64,000 bases of DNA from Luteolibacter sp. Y139 (GCF_038066715.1 NZ_JBBUKT010000007.1:1-64000); one strand, 5' to 3'; counted from the stretch's first letter, positions 1 to 8,069 are shown. Notes: a model not told the origin generated them from the letters alone. Numbers and translations: made by a program.

Positions 1-162
1 CGCTCGGGCTTGGCTTCACGCTCGGGCTTGGCTTCACGCTCGGGCTTGGCTTCACGCTCGGGCTTGGCTTCACGCTCGGGCTTGGCTTCACGCTCCGGCT
101 TGGCTTCACGCTCCGGCTTGGCTTCGCGCTCGGGCTTGGCTTCGCGCTCGGGCTTGGCCTCA
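1..162. repeat. 18-bp tandem repeat encoding R-E-A-K-P-E units
   Basis: Nine 18-bp units (consensus cgctcgggcttggcttca) start at 1, 19, 37 and so on to 145, and the array continues past the left edge. Read on the minus strand in the frame of the overlapping gene, each unit encodes R-E-A-K-P-E. Units differ by one or two bases (ctcggg/ctccgg, ttcacg/ttcgcg), mostly synonymous, so the peptide is conserved better than the DNA. A charged tail of this kind could vary in length by slippage. Confidence 0.9.
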
Positions 163-1649
163 CGCTCGCCTTGGCGATTCGGCGGCATCGGCTGGTTTTC
201 ACCCTTATCGCCCTTATTGCCTGGTCGCTGACGCTCGTCTGCGGTCTTCGGCGTTTCCTTGGTGGTATCACGATCCACCAGTGCTGGCTTCTCTTTCCGC
301 GCCGGCGGGGCGTCTTCCTTCTTCATTTCGGCGGCACGGCGGCCGAGGAACGGGGAACGTCCCTGTTTCACCTTTTCGGCTTTCTCAGGCTTGCCTTCAG
401 ACTTTGCGGCGGTTTCCTGCTGGCGTCGTTCCTGGCGGAAATCCTGCATCTCCTTGCGCCGGGTGATCGCTTGCTCGCGAGCCTGACCATCCAATTTCCG
501 GAATTGCTCGCCCTTTTCCGGGGCCTTCGCGAGTTGGGCTAGCGGGGTTGCGACCATGAGATCGCGGTCACGGACGCGTGCTCCACGACGGCCATCGCCG
601 AGGTCGCGAAGCTCACCCCAAGTGCGCGGCGGACGGGCATCGCGATTGTCGCGGAAATAGTCGAAGTCTTCCCGCTGGCGGCGATCCCAGTCGTGGTCAT
701 CGCGGTGACTCCAACGCGAATAGGCGTAGATCGGATCGTAGCCTCCCACGCTTCCGGCACCGTAGGAGAACGAAGCGACGAAGCCTTCCTGGCGATAACG
801 AGGTTCATAGTAGTCACCGAAGTAGTAGTGACCATAGCCCGGCCGGATGAAGAGGTGATCCACGACGGTAGTCACGCTGATCACGATTGAGGGCGTGTAA
901 TTGAAGCCGGAGCGGCCGTAGTAGTCGTGAGAGAAATAAACGGGCGCGAAGACGATGCCGCGGCGGACCGGAGCGTAGTCCCAATAGCCATCGACATAGA
1001 TGTACCCGCGCGGGGTCCAGCGATACTGGTCGGGCACGTAGGTCCAGTTTTCGCGCAAGGGTTCCCAGTAGCCGGCGCGCCAGCGATAGCGGGTATCGCT
1101 CCAGACCCAGTTTCCGGGAATCCAAGTGTGAGAGGAGGACGGAGCGTCCACATTCGGCCGAGACTCCAGAGGCTTGGGTGGCTCGGGCAGGTAGGATACC
1201 TCACTGGCGGTGGAGTCGGCCCAGTAGCCGGAGACCCACTGATAGCGGGAGCCACCGAGATCATCCCAGTAGCCCGGGACCCACTCGCGGTCGGGTGGAA
1301 GGTTTCGCCAAATGCCGCTGATCCAAAGGAAATCCGAGCGTTCCTCATCCCAAGCCCAGTAGCCCGGAATCCATGCGACATTGTCGCCTTCAAGTTGCTG
1401 CTCGGGCGGCAGCTCATCGATCAATTCGGGCGGCTTGGTCGAAATGGTGAGGCCTGGCTGAGGGTCAAAGGTGACCGCGGTCGCGAAAGCTTCGTGCACG
1501 GGGCCGCGCGTCAGGACTTCTTCCTCATTCGACTTTGCCTGGTCCGACCGCGCCGGCCGGTCTTCCTGTGCCCGGCACGGCAGGGGAGCCAAGCCGGTCG
1601 TGAGGAGTCCGGCGGCGAGTGCCGTGGTAATGATTCGTGGTGTGCTCAT
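1..1649 (-). CDS. Secreted WxxGxW-repeat protein with EAKPER tail (partial, C-terminus off window)
   Basis: The frame runs from ATG 1649 leftwards off the window edge, so about 549 codons are visible and the C-terminus is missing. Residues 1-28 look like a signal peptide (short basic start, Ala/Leu core, end near CRAQ). Residues 93-223 hold about seven W-x-x-G-x-W units (WIPGYW at 93, WVPGYW at 123, WVSGYW at 138, WRAGYW at 190). This is the hallmark of the YXWXPGYW/WxxGxW repeat family of envelope proteins in Verrucomicrobia and Planctomycetes, whose function is unknown. A Tyr-rich part follows, then a long Lys/Glu/Arg-rich tail ending in hexapeptide repeats. The family match is firm; an envelope or surface role is inferred. 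Uninterrupted frames on the opposite strand here are shadows of the repeats. Confidence 0.85.
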   Translation of the reverse strand, partial: MSTPRIITTALAAGLLTTGLAPLPCRAQEDRPARSDQAKSNEEEVLTRGPVHEAFATAVTFDPQPGLTISTKPPELIDELPPEQQLEGDNVAWIPGYWAWDEERSDFLWISGIWRNLPPDREWVPGYWDDLGGSRYQWVSGYWADSTASEVSYLPEPPKPLESRPNVDAPSSSHTWIPGNWVWSDTRYRWRAGYWEPLRENWTYVPDQYRWTPRGYIYVDGYWDYAPVRRGIVFAPVYFSHDYYGRSGFNYTPSIVISVTTVVDHLFIRPGYGHYYFGDYYEPRYRQEGFVASFSYGAGSVGGYDPIYAYSRWSHRDDHDWDRRQREDFDYFRDNRDARPPRTWGELRDLGDGRRGARVRDRDLMVATPLAQLAKAPEKGEQFRKLDGQAREQAITRRKEMQDFRQERRQQETAAKSEGKPEKAEKVKQGRSPFLGRRAAEMKKEDAPPARKEKPALVDRDTTKETPKTADERQRPGNKGDKGENQPMPPNRQGEREAKPEREAKPEREAKPEREAKPEREAKPEREAKPEREAKPEREAKPEREAKPE

Positions 1650-1796
1650 GGTATTCTGTTGGGTTCTTGTCGGCGTGTTCGGAGCGTTTTGCGTTCCGGG
1701 CCGGTAATCCCTGCCAAACAAGAGATTCCGCCCGGATAGATCGCTCCGGGGAGCGCGATTCGCAAGTAATTCGCGCAGGTTGCACGCTTTGCATTT

Positions 1797-1952
1797 TCAA
1801 GCGGCGCCCCCGTGGTCGGGGATATTCTCCGGCTTCACCCTCTCGGGCACCGGTGGGTGTGGCTCCTCCCGCCAAGGTTTTCGCTCGCAGCCCGCGAAAA
1901 CCCCGCAGGCGAGTAGGATGAGGAAGAACCTTTGGGTTTGCAGGGTAAACAT
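1797..1952 (-). CDS. Small lipoprotein, 51 aa
   Basis: Starts at ATG 1952 and ends with TGA at 1797. Residues 1-21 form a signal sequence with a lipobox-like LACGVFAG-C (Cys22). The rest is short, Pro/Glu-rich and charged. It should be processed by signal peptidase II and anchored in a membrane, where such peptides often act as structural or stress lipoproteins; nothing here tells its job. It is divergent from the gene at 2019, with 66 bp between them. A start further upstream would add a tail without a signal, so ATG 1952 is preferred. Confidence 0.65.
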   Translation of the reverse strand: MFTLQTQRFFLILLACGVFAGCERKPWREEPHPPVPERVKPENIPDHGGAA

Positions 1953-2018
1953 GGCGAGGGCGTTCCAGCAGCTCTCGCTCCATGTCGATCCGGGCACGCT
2001 CGCTGCGAAGAGCTCCCG

Positions 2019-2591
2019 ATGAACGACGCACACCGCAAGCACCTGGCAGCCTACATGAATGACATGCTGGCCGTAGAACGAGACCTTTCGCAGGCAGTTC
2101 GCGGTCAGCTGGAGGATGAACGCATCGACCGCCATGAGGGGCTGCGAGACCTCTTGCTTGATGTCGTAGCAGGCAGCGAAGGTCGCACCGACATCCTACG
2201 GAAGATTTCGCAGAGCGAGGGGGGCGTGTTGGGTGCCGCGGTGAAGGGAACCGTGATGGCGGTGGCGGGAACACTGGCGGGAATCTATGGCAGGCTCCGC
2301 GAACACCCGGTTTCGCGCATGGTCCGGGATGACATTATCGCACTTGATGTGGCGGTCACCGGATACGGAATGCTGCTGACCTTGGCTCGCTGTCTCGACC
2401 AGAAGGAGAGCATTGCATTCGCCCAGCTGGCCTTGCTTGGTTGCCCTCCGCTGGTGACCCGGCTCGATCACGTGTTGCCACTCATCATTGCCGCCGAGCT
2501 GGCAGAAGATGCTCCGGTTCCGGCTCCTGACGGTGCGGAGCTCGCTCAGGACGCGATCCGCCAGGTGTGGCAGCAGCTTCCCAGTCGCTAG
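2019..2591 (+). CDS. Helical protein, possibly ferritin-like (DUF892/DUF2383-type)
   Basis: 190 aa from ATG 2019. The N-terminus (HLAAYMNDMLAVERDL) starts with a helix rich in Glu/Asp/His, as in ferritin-like DUF892 (YciE/YciF) proteins, which have a four-helix bundle and may bind metal. A Gly/Ala-rich hydrophobic stretch near residues 70-90 interrupts the bundle, which is not typical of YciF. The remaining two thirds are predicted helical. I see no clear metal-ligand set, so a stress-related helical protein is the safest description. A clearer DUF892 protein lies at 31386-31886. An upstream in-frame start at 1932 would add 29 residues of poor composition. Confidence 0.6.
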   Translation: MNDAHRKHLAAYMNDMLAVERDLSQAVRGQLEDERIDRHEGLRDLLLDVVAGSEGRTDILRKISQSEGGVLGAAVKGTVMAVAGTLAGIYGRLREHPVSRMVRDDIIALDVAVTGYGMLLTLARCLDQKESIAFAQLALLGCPPLVTRLDHVLPLIIAAELAEDAPVPAPDGAELAQDAIRQVWQQLPSR

Positions 2592-2806
2592 CTTCCCTGG
2601 AGACCATTCTGCCAATTACGGCATTCATCGTAGTTGCCGCAATTCTGAAGATCGCAGGTCGATGAAGAATGCACACTTCGTCCCAGGGTGGGGAGAAATG
2701 CAACGCGCCGAATGCCTTTCAAGGGCGACGAAGGCGCGGAGCCCTTGATGACAGTAGGGGAATGCCTGCTCCGAGTGGACGGAACACGCTCTGCTACTGG
2801 AAAGCC

Positions 2807-3004
2807 ATGAAAGCAAATGTCGTCATCCGGTGCTTTGGAATCGTTCTTGGCTTATCGTGCTTCACCTCCTGCGTGGGGTCGCAATCCGCGGAGTTGCGGT
2901 CGGCACCCGGCGCGCAGGCCCTTGCCACCGGGGAGCCTGCCGGAGGTGAGTCTGCCCCGATTGGCGGACGCGTGGATCTCCCTCCCCAGCAGCCACGTCG
3001 CTAA
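2807..3004 (+). CDS. Small lipoprotein, 65 aa
   Basis: ATG 2807 begins a 65-residue peptide with a basic start, a hydrophobic core and a lipobox ending at a Cys around residue 22 (CFTSC). The mature part is Gly/Pro/Ala-rich and low in complexity. It lies 24 bp upstream of the DUF3309 gene and may be cotranscribed with it. No function can be assigned; envelope lipoprotein is inferred from the signal only. Confidence 0.55.
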   Translation: MKANVVIRCFGIVLGLSCFTSCVGSQSAELRSAPGAQALATGEPAGGESAPIGGRVDLPPQQPRR

Positions 3005-3028
3005 ATTTTTCAACAACCCAATAAAGCC

Positions 3029-3184
3029 ATGTTAGGAACCATATTGCTTATTATTCTCTTATTAATGCTCGTCGGAGCGCTGCCAACCTGGGGTCACAGC
3101 AAGTCGTGGGGATATGCGCCGAGCGGGGGGCTTGGACTGGTCCTTGTGATTGTGATCGTGCTTGTGCTGATGCGGATCATTTGA
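3029..3184 (+). CDS. DUF3309 family small membrane protein, 51 aa
   Basis: A 51-residue peptide from ATG 3029 to TGA 3184. It has one N-terminal and one C-terminal hydrophobic helix around a conserved centre with W-x-HS-x-SWGY-x-PSGGLGL, the signature of DUF3309. These peptides are widespread in soil and freshwater bacteria, often near stress genes such as CsbD, GlsB and DUF1328, and their biochemical role is unknown. It is too short for common ORF cut-offs and is easily missed. Family assignment rests on the recognised core motif and length. Confidence 0.88.
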   Translation: MLGTILLIILLLMLVGALPTWGHSKSWGYAPSGGLGLVLVIVIVLVLMRII

Positions 3185-3287
3185 GCACCGACAAGAAGCG
3201 TGTTTTTGCCGATTTTCCCCCTGACTTGTCCTCGCGAGGACTGCTCTAGGTCTTGTGGAGAATGCCGGATCTGGTAGCAAACCTGCC

Positions 3288-4463
3288 ATGCATTCGGCAT
3301 TGGCGAGCCTCGGGATTCTTTTCGATACCTCCGACTTCCCCGCGCGTTGGCATTGCGGTCATTGGACCCCGGTGCATGGCTGGTTTCATATTATCTCGGA
3401 CTTGGCGATTGCGGCCGCCTATTCGGTCATTCCGGTGGCGCTTGCAGGCTACTGGTGGCTGAAGCGGAGCGAACTCGCTTTCCCCCGCCTGTTCTGGTTG
3501 TTTGCGGCTTTCATTTTCAGTTGTGGAAGCACGCACGTGATTGAGGCGGTGATCTTCTATCATCCCATTTATCGGATTTCCGCGGTGATGAAGGTGATCA
3601 CCGCGATTGCTTCATGGGCGACAGTGATCGCGCTTTTGCGAATCGCGCCGCAGGCGATCCATCTTCCAGGTCTGCAGCGGGCGAACGCACGCTTGGAAGA
3701 ACAGCTCCAAAGGACCCGCTCGGCGGAGTTGGCGCTGGAGCGAAGCAACCGTGATCTGCAGGCCTTTACGGGATTGGTGACGCATGACCTGAGGAATCCG
3801 CTGACGAGTGCGTTATTCGCCACCGAACTCGCACGTGAGGCTGCCAACAAGGGGATGTATCCCGCTCTAACAGGTCAGCTTGCCCAAGCAGTCCAATCGC
3901 TGCGGCAGATGGAGGCGCTGATCCGAGAGCTGCATGGCGATGCTTTGCTCCGAAGCAATACCGGAGAAATGAAGAACGTGATGCTAGATGACGTCGTGAC
4001 CTCGGCTCGCCTGAATCTGGCCCCCCTCATCGCCGACCGTGAGGCGAACATTGAGGTGAAAGCCCTCCCACAGATCCAAGGAAGCTACACGATGCTGGTG
4101 CAGCTGTTCATCAATCTCTTCGAGAATGCCATCAAGTATGCCGGCGACACGGTGCCGAACATCCTCGTCGAAGAATTAGAGAGGAAAAATGGACATGTCG
4201 TGGTTCGTGTGTCCGACCAAGGGGTGGGGGTGCCACCGCATGCCTTGGAGGCCATCTTCGAATCCGGCGTCCGTGGGGATAATGCCCACCATTTGCCGGG
4301 GAGTGGTCTGGGTCTGGCATTTGCTCGACGGATCATGCAAGCTCACGACGGAACCATCTCGGCACTCTCCGTTTCGGAGGGAGCAGCGTTCGAATTGAAA
4401 TTCCCTTCGTTCCCCTCGGAAAGTTCTGTCTCTCCGGACTCCATCCAAAACACGGGAGCCTGA
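3288..4463 (+). CDS. Histidine kinase with ethylene-receptor-like membrane sensor domain
   Basis: 391 aa from ATG 3288; a GTG at 3255 would add 11 residues. Residues 33-120 form three hydrophobic helices that match the ethylene-binding domain of plant ETR1 and Synechocystis SynEtr1/UirS. The residues I recall as essential for ethylene or Cu(I) binding in ETR1 (D25, Y32, I35, P36, I62, C65, H69) correspond here to D38, Y45, I48, P49, I76, C79 and H83 with the same spacing. A helical linker (130-160) leads to a HisKA domain (THDLRNPLTS, His166). The ATPase has an N box (FENAIKYA, Asn280), G1 (DQGVGV, 310) and G2 (GSGLGLA, 338). No receiver domain is present and no response regulator is adjacent. 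The kinase call is firm; the ligand is inferred. Confidence 0.88.
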   Translation: MHSALASLGILFDTSDFPARWHCGHWTPVHGWFHIISDLAIAAAYSVIPVALAGYWWLKRSELAFPRLFWLFAAFIFSCGSTHVIEAVIFYHPIYRISAVMKVITAIASWATVIALLRIAPQAIHLPGLQRANARLEEQLQRTRSAELALERSNRDLQAFTGLVTHDLRNPLTSALFATELAREAANKGMYPALTGQLAQAVQSLRQMEALIRELHGDALLRSNTGEMKNVMLDDVVTSARLNLAPLIADREANIEVKALPQIQGSYTMLVQLFINLFENAIKYAGDTVPNILVEELERKNGHVVVRVSDQGVGVPPHALEAIFESGVRGDNAHHLPGSGLGLAFARRIMQAHDGTISALSVSEGAAFELKFPSFPSESSVSPDSIQNTGA

Positions 4464-4482
4464 GAGCGAGTGGGGCCCTCTC

Positions 4483-4746
4483 CTAGTGCATGGGAATCCA
4501 GTCGAATTTCGCGCAGTCTCCGACGCTACGATGAGAGACGTAGTGACCGAGAATAACCAACTCGAGCTCGTCTCCTTCCTTGAAGCTTTCCAAGTTATCC
4601 ATGGCGAGGAACATCGGCACCTTGCCGACGTCTTCAGCTTCCTCAGCGGTGACCATGGCGGGACACTCGCTGAGTTCGAGAATGCGACCGTCTTCCGGTC
4701 CGCCGACGAACTCGATCCGCGTAATGATGTTCTTTCGGATCTTCAT
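4483..4746 (-). CDS. Conserved hypothetical protein, 87 aa
   Basis: Runs from ATG 4746 to TAG 4483, convergent with the kinase at 3288 and only 19 bp from its stop. The product is acidic, with a beta-strand-rich start (IEFVGGPEDG) and a C-terminal segment ending FDWIPMH. There is no signal peptide or membrane helix. I do not recognise the family. A longer start at 4833 would add 29 residues of low quality. Confidence 0.5.
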   Translation of the reverse strand: MKIRKNIITRIEFVGGPEDGRILELSECPAMVTAEEAEDVGKVPMFLAMDNLESFKEGDELELVILGHYVSHRSVGDCAKFDWIPMH

Positions 4747-4928
4747 GGGAACCCGGGATGCAGCCACCGTGCCATCTGCTTGATCGAGGCCAATCCTGCG
4801 CTGAGGGAGCTGGTGGATTGCCTTGGATTCCAACGGAATACAGGGGCGTGAATGCCCGAGCTCGCGGAGCTAGAATGTCCCGATCCGGCGCGTCTGGCAT
4901 TCCGTTCCGGGCAACTTGCACGGGTTTC

Positions 4929-5276
4929 TCAAAGGCTGGCCTTCAGCGCATCGAACTGGGCTTTCAGCCGCACAACGGTCCGTTCTTGCTCCACGATACG
5001 GTCATGAAGTTCCTGCATTTGCGCGAGCGCCCGACCTACGGGCAGGGCACCTGAGGCAGGCCGGTATGAGGAGATCGAGCCGTTCCGGATGGCCAGCTTG
5101 CGCCAAGAGGAAATGCTCAGGGGAGACAGCTGGAACTTCTTGGTGGCTGCTGTCTGGCCGCCGCGCCCGTTCTCCGCATTGTAGCGATCCACAAAATCCA
5201 AGACCTCCGCTTTTTCCTGCAAGGTATATCGCCGACCTCTCATGGACTTCGCGGCACTCTTCGATTTCTTGTTCAT
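4929..5276 (-). CDS. Putative HTH (transposase-OrfA-like) DNA-binding protein
   Basis: 115 aa from ATG 5276. A basic N-terminus leads to RRYTLQEKAEVLDFVDRYN, then a second part with TAATKKFQLSPLSISSWRK. This resembles the helix-turn-helix of IS3/IS630-type OrfA proteins and of small verrucomicrobial DNA-binding proteins. The C-terminal third (Q-E-L-H-D-R-I-V-E-Q-E-R) looks like a short coiled coil suited to dimerisation. No inverted repeats or OrfB partner are present, so it is more likely a domesticated regulator than part of an active insertion sequence. Confidence 0.55.
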   Translation of the reverse strand: MNKKSKSAAKSMRGRRYTLQEKAEVLDFVDRYNAENGRGGQTAATKKFQLSPLSISSWRKLAIRNGSISSYRPASGALPVGRALAQMQELHDRIVEQERTVVRLKAQFDALKASL

Positions 5277-5519
5277 TACTTAGCGTTCTTAGGTGAGTGC
5301 TCAGAAGGATAGCAAGAATCATGTTAGATGAGTGCATCATGCATGGTTGCGGTTTGGCTCGGGAGAAATGGGTGTTAGACACTTTGAACCAAAACATCCG
5401 CGCAGATTGCAGAAGTTGGCGTGGCATTTTGGCATGGGGCTAAGAGCAGAGAGTGACGGAATCCCGAGATTCGGGGCTTGGAACGCCAGGGCATGGGCGT
5501 TGCTTGGTGAGATGGCACT

Positions 5520-6212
5520 ATGAAAAACTGCTATCTGAATACCATGCCGCTTCGCCTTCGCCTTCCCGCCCTGTTGGCCTTCGCCTCGTCGCTTGCGTGC
5601 CTGCCCGCCCATGGGCAAGTGGACAACAATGCGATCTTCGTGGCTGCGGATATTGACGTGTCAGGCAGTCTGAGCTTGGGCGAGTTCACCACGACCCTGA
5701 AGACCGGTATCGGTGCGGCGGCCGCGCTGAAAAAGTTCCGTGCCGCGGACCGGAACCTAAACGGATCGGTCCAATTGAACGAGTTTCTCATCTTCACGGG
5801 AACCATCCCGGCGCCCAGCAAGGCGGAAACAGAGTTCGAGATCATCGACGACAACGCCAATGGGTCGGTGACCTTCGAGGAGTTCACCGACAACTCGAAG
5901 CCGAAGTTCTCGATCGTGAAGATTCGCAGGGATTTCTTGCGCGCTGATGCGAATGCGGACGGCTCGATAACCTTGGCAGAATATCTTTCGTTCAAGAGCG
6001 GGGCGTATGATCACACCCCGATTTCGATCTTCACTCTCGCCGACGTGAATGAGGACGATGAGATCGATCCGATCGAGTTCGGCTACTCCTATCCGCGAGG
6101 AACGTCTGAGGCGAAGATCATCGCGCGTTTTCAAGCCAAGGACCAGAACGACGATGGCGTGCTGACGCGTCTTGAATGGAATCCCGGTGTGCGCGGTCGG
6201 GTTTCGATGTAG
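5520..6212 (+). CDS. Secreted protein with six EF-hand calcium-binding loops
   Basis: 230 aa; ATG 5520 is used, and ATG 5544 (MPLRLRLP) would give a cleaner signal peptide. The signal ends near HGQ (about residue 32). Six DxDxDG-type loops follow: DIDVSGSLSLGEF, DRNLNGSVQLNEF, DDNANGSVTFEEF, DANADGSITLAEY, DVNEDDEIDPIEF and DQNDDGVLTRLEW. Most have acidic or Asn/Ser residues at positions 1, 3, 5 and the invariant Glu at 12, so they should bind Ca2+. The last ends in W rather than F or Y. It stands alone, 52 bp before a CBS protein gene. A calcium-dependent periplasmic or surface role is inferred. Confidence 0.85.
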   Translation: MKNCYLNTMPLRLRLPALLAFASSLACLPAHGQVDNNAIFVAADIDVSGSLSLGEFTTTLKTGIGAAAALKKFRAADRNLNGSVQLNEFLIFTGTIPAPSKAETEFEIIDDNANGSVTFEEFTDNSKPKFSIVKIRRDFLRADANADGSITLAEYLSFKSGAYDHTPISIFTLADVNEDDEIDPIEFGYSYPRGTSEAKIIARFQAKDQNDDGVLTRLEWNPGVRGRVSM

Positions 6213-6264
6213 GCTAAAGTGAATCATCATCCCGGACAAATGTCCTCCGGGGAAATCCAATCCA

Positions 6265-6687
6265 ATGAAAGTCTCAGAAATCATGAGCCGGGAACCGATT
6301 GTGGTCGCACCCGGAACCACCCTTGGTGAAACCGCGCAGCTGATGCGTGATCTCGATGTTGGCATGATTCCCGTCTGCGATGGCAACACGCTGCTGGGAA
6401 TGATCACTGATCGTGACATCGCCATCCGTGGAGTCGCTTCCCAACTCGATCCGGCATCCGGCGTCGAGGAAGTGATGACCAAGAATGTCCTCTATTGCTT
6501 TGAGGATGATCCGATCGAGAAGGCTGCCAAGCTGATGGAGGATGCGCAGGTCCGGCGCTTGGTGGTGCTCACTCGAGACAAGAGTCTGATCGGCATCCTC
6601 TCGCTTGGTGATCTCGCGACAAGGACCGAAGAGCGAGCGACCGTGGCAGAAGCGGTGAAGGCGATCTCGGAGCCGGCATTTCACTGA
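6265..6687 (+). CDS. Tandem CBS-domain protein
   Basis: 140 aa consisting of two CBS motifs only (about residues 1-62 and 70-132). Visible signatures are VSEIMSREPIVVAPGTTL, GMITDRDIAIRG, VEEVMTKNVLYC and IGILSLGDLA. Stand-alone CBS pairs bind adenine nucleotides (AMP, ATP, SAM) and act as energy sensors on partner proteins. The length is normal for the family. A strong terminator follows 42 bp after the stop, so the gene is probably monocistronic. Confidence 0.92.
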   Translation: MKVSEIMSREPIVVAPGTTLGETAQLMRDLDVGMIPVCDGNTLLGMITDRDIAIRGVASQLDPASGVEEVMTKNVLYCFEDDPIEKAAKLMEDAQVRRLVVLTRDKSLIGILSLGDLATRTEERATVAEAVKAISEPAFH

Positions 6688-6729
6688 CGCGTGAAGTCGA
6701 CTGGAGGAGCGTAGGTTACCGACAAAAAT

Positions 6730-6760
6730 GCGGGTGCCCTTGGGGGAGGGCACCCGCTTT
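6730..6760 (+). terminator. Rho-independent terminator after CBS gene
   Basis: A perfect 10-bp stem (GCGGGTGCCC at 6730-6739 pairing with GGGCACCCGC at 6748-6757) with an 8-nt loop, followed by TTT and a T-rich stretch. Upstream AAAAA makes it potentially bidirectional, which would also serve the convergent gene at 6805-7011. Confidence 0.85.
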
Positions 6761-6804
6761 GCTCGGGTTTGGCTGTCCTTTGGGGGGCCGAGGGGAAATC
6801 CAAG

Positions 6805-7011
6805 TCAGTGGGCGTGAAGCAGCCCTTCCGCGACAGCCACCAGTCGCGGCCGGTTGACCATGGGGGCGATCAGCACGGACGCGAGGCGCAAGGCACCGGC
6901 GATTTCCGCGTTGGAGGACTGGGGAAGCTTGCGCTTGATCTCAGCGACCAGTTGGGCGCGCTCGGGGCGGGGAAGTGAGACGGTATAATGCGGGCGATGA
7001 CTTTTCTGCAT
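6805..7011 (-). CDS. Hypothetical protein, 68 aa
   Basis: ATG 7011 to TGA 6805. A small basic protein with a helical, Arg/Lys-rich middle (PERAQLVAEIKRKLPQSS) and an Ala/Leu-rich C-terminal part. No signal, membrane helix or known motif is recognised. It is convergent with the CBS gene and shares its terminator region. The start is plausible but unsupported by a ribosome binding site. Confidence 0.4.
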   Translation of the reverse strand: MQKSHRPHYTVSLPRPERAQLVAEIKRKLPQSSNAEIAGALRLASVLIAPMVNRPRLVAVAEGLLHAH

Positions 7012-7178
7012 GGCGACCAGAAGGCGAGAAGATGAATCCGGGAAATGTTTGGATTCCGGACTCTAGTGAAGTCTGGGCTGCCTGTCTTTTGTCAGATGTA
7101 CCATTGCTTCGGTACGCCAAAGTCTTAGTGGCCAAGCGAACCTTAAAGATTCGCGAAGTAGCCAGTGTAGTCCATTTG

Positions 7179-8069
7179 CTAGCAGTGTCCCGGCTTGTCC
7201 TCGCCTGCCAGTATCTCGAGCGCGGTCATCACCTCCTCGGAGGGATCTCGCTTGTTGAAGAGCGCGTAGATTTCGAACTTGCGGCTCAAGGTTGCCAGCA
7301 CGTGGAAGCGCTTCCGATCACGCGATTCTTCGATCACCGAGCGGGGTAACACACCGGCTCCGATGTCAGCTGCGATCGCATCTCGGATCACGTAGACGTC
7401 GTCCGCCTCGGCCACCACGCGTGGTTCGATCCTTTGCTCCCGGAAGTATTGGTCGATCTCGAAGCGATACGCGCTGTGGCTGGTGTAGTGGATGAAACCG
7501 CGGCCATGCAGTCCCTCCACCGTGGGCTCCTTGAGGCTGGCCATGAACTTGCGACCGGCAGCGATCACGAATTCGGGGGAGCTGAGCTTGCGGCAGTCGG
7601 TGCCGCGTTCCTTTCGGCGGTGCGGCAGGCTGTCAGTGATCAGCAAGTCGAGACCGGTGGCGAGAAGCTCATGGAAGAGATACTCGTGATCGCCCTGTCG
7701 CACCCGGGTGAGAATCCGCTGGCTCTTGAAGAGCGTGATGAAGCGCTCCACGGCAAAGGAGCGCCCGACCGTGGTGGCGATGCCGACCTCCAGACGCGTC
7801 CGCGGTTCGGATTGGCGAGCGGGAAAGAGTTCCTCGAATCGAGCAGAGAGCCGGAACATCTCCTGAGTCACCTCGAAGGCCTTGCGGCCGTTCGAATTCA
7901 GGCGGAGGGCACCGCTAGCACGGTCGAAGAGCTTGTGGCCGAAATGCTCTTCAAGCTGCTTCAGCTGTCCGCTCAGGGTTGGCTGGGTGATGTTCAGCCG
8001 CTTGGCCGCGCGGGCCAGTGTGCCCTCCTGAGCCACCACGTGGAAATAGTGGAGATGGTTGAAGTTCAT
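7179..8069 (-). CDS. LysR-family regulator, NhaR-like
   Basis: 296 aa from ATG 8069. The N-terminal winged HTH (NHLHYFHVVAQEGTLARAAK, then TQPTLSGQLKQLEE) is closest to NhaR, the LysR-type activator of Na+/H+ antiporter genes, which also starts with an N-HL-YF motif. The substrate-binding domain follows (about 90-290). No nhaA antiporter gene lies next to it, so the target is unknown. An in-frame start 66 codons upstream would put unusual sequence ahead of the HTH and is rejected. The 349 bp upstream carry no gene. Confidence 0.88.
   Translation of the reverse strand: MNFNHLHYFHVVAQEGTLARAAKRLNITQPTLSGQLKQLEEHFGHKLFDRASGALRLNSNGRKAFEVTQEMFRLSARFEELFPARQSEPRTRLEVGIATTVGRSFAVERFITLFKSQRILTRVRQGDHEYLFHELLATGLDLLITDSLPHRRKERGTDCRKLSSPEFVIAAGRKFMASLKEPTVEGLHGRGFIHYTSHSAYRFEIDQYFREQRIEPRVVAEADDVYVIRDAIAADIGAGVLPRSVIEESRDRKRFHVLATLSRKFEIYALFNKRDPSEEVMTALEILAGEDKPGHC

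Noticed and set aside
10-231. Plus-strand open frame with a Gly-Leu-Ala-Ser-Arg-Ser repeat at the left edge
   Set aside because: It is the antisense shadow of the E-A-K-P-E-R coding repeat; the minus frame continues into a WxxGxW protein with a signal peptide.
3228-3241. GTCCTCGCGAGGAC palindrome before the ethylene-receptor-like kinase
   Set aside because: Perfect but short (7 bp arms), no T run and no second copy noted; insufficient to call an operator or terminator.
4929-5276. Insertion sequence suggested by the OrfA-like HTH protein
   Set aside because: No OrfB, no terminal inverted repeats and no target duplication were seen, so an IS call is not supported.
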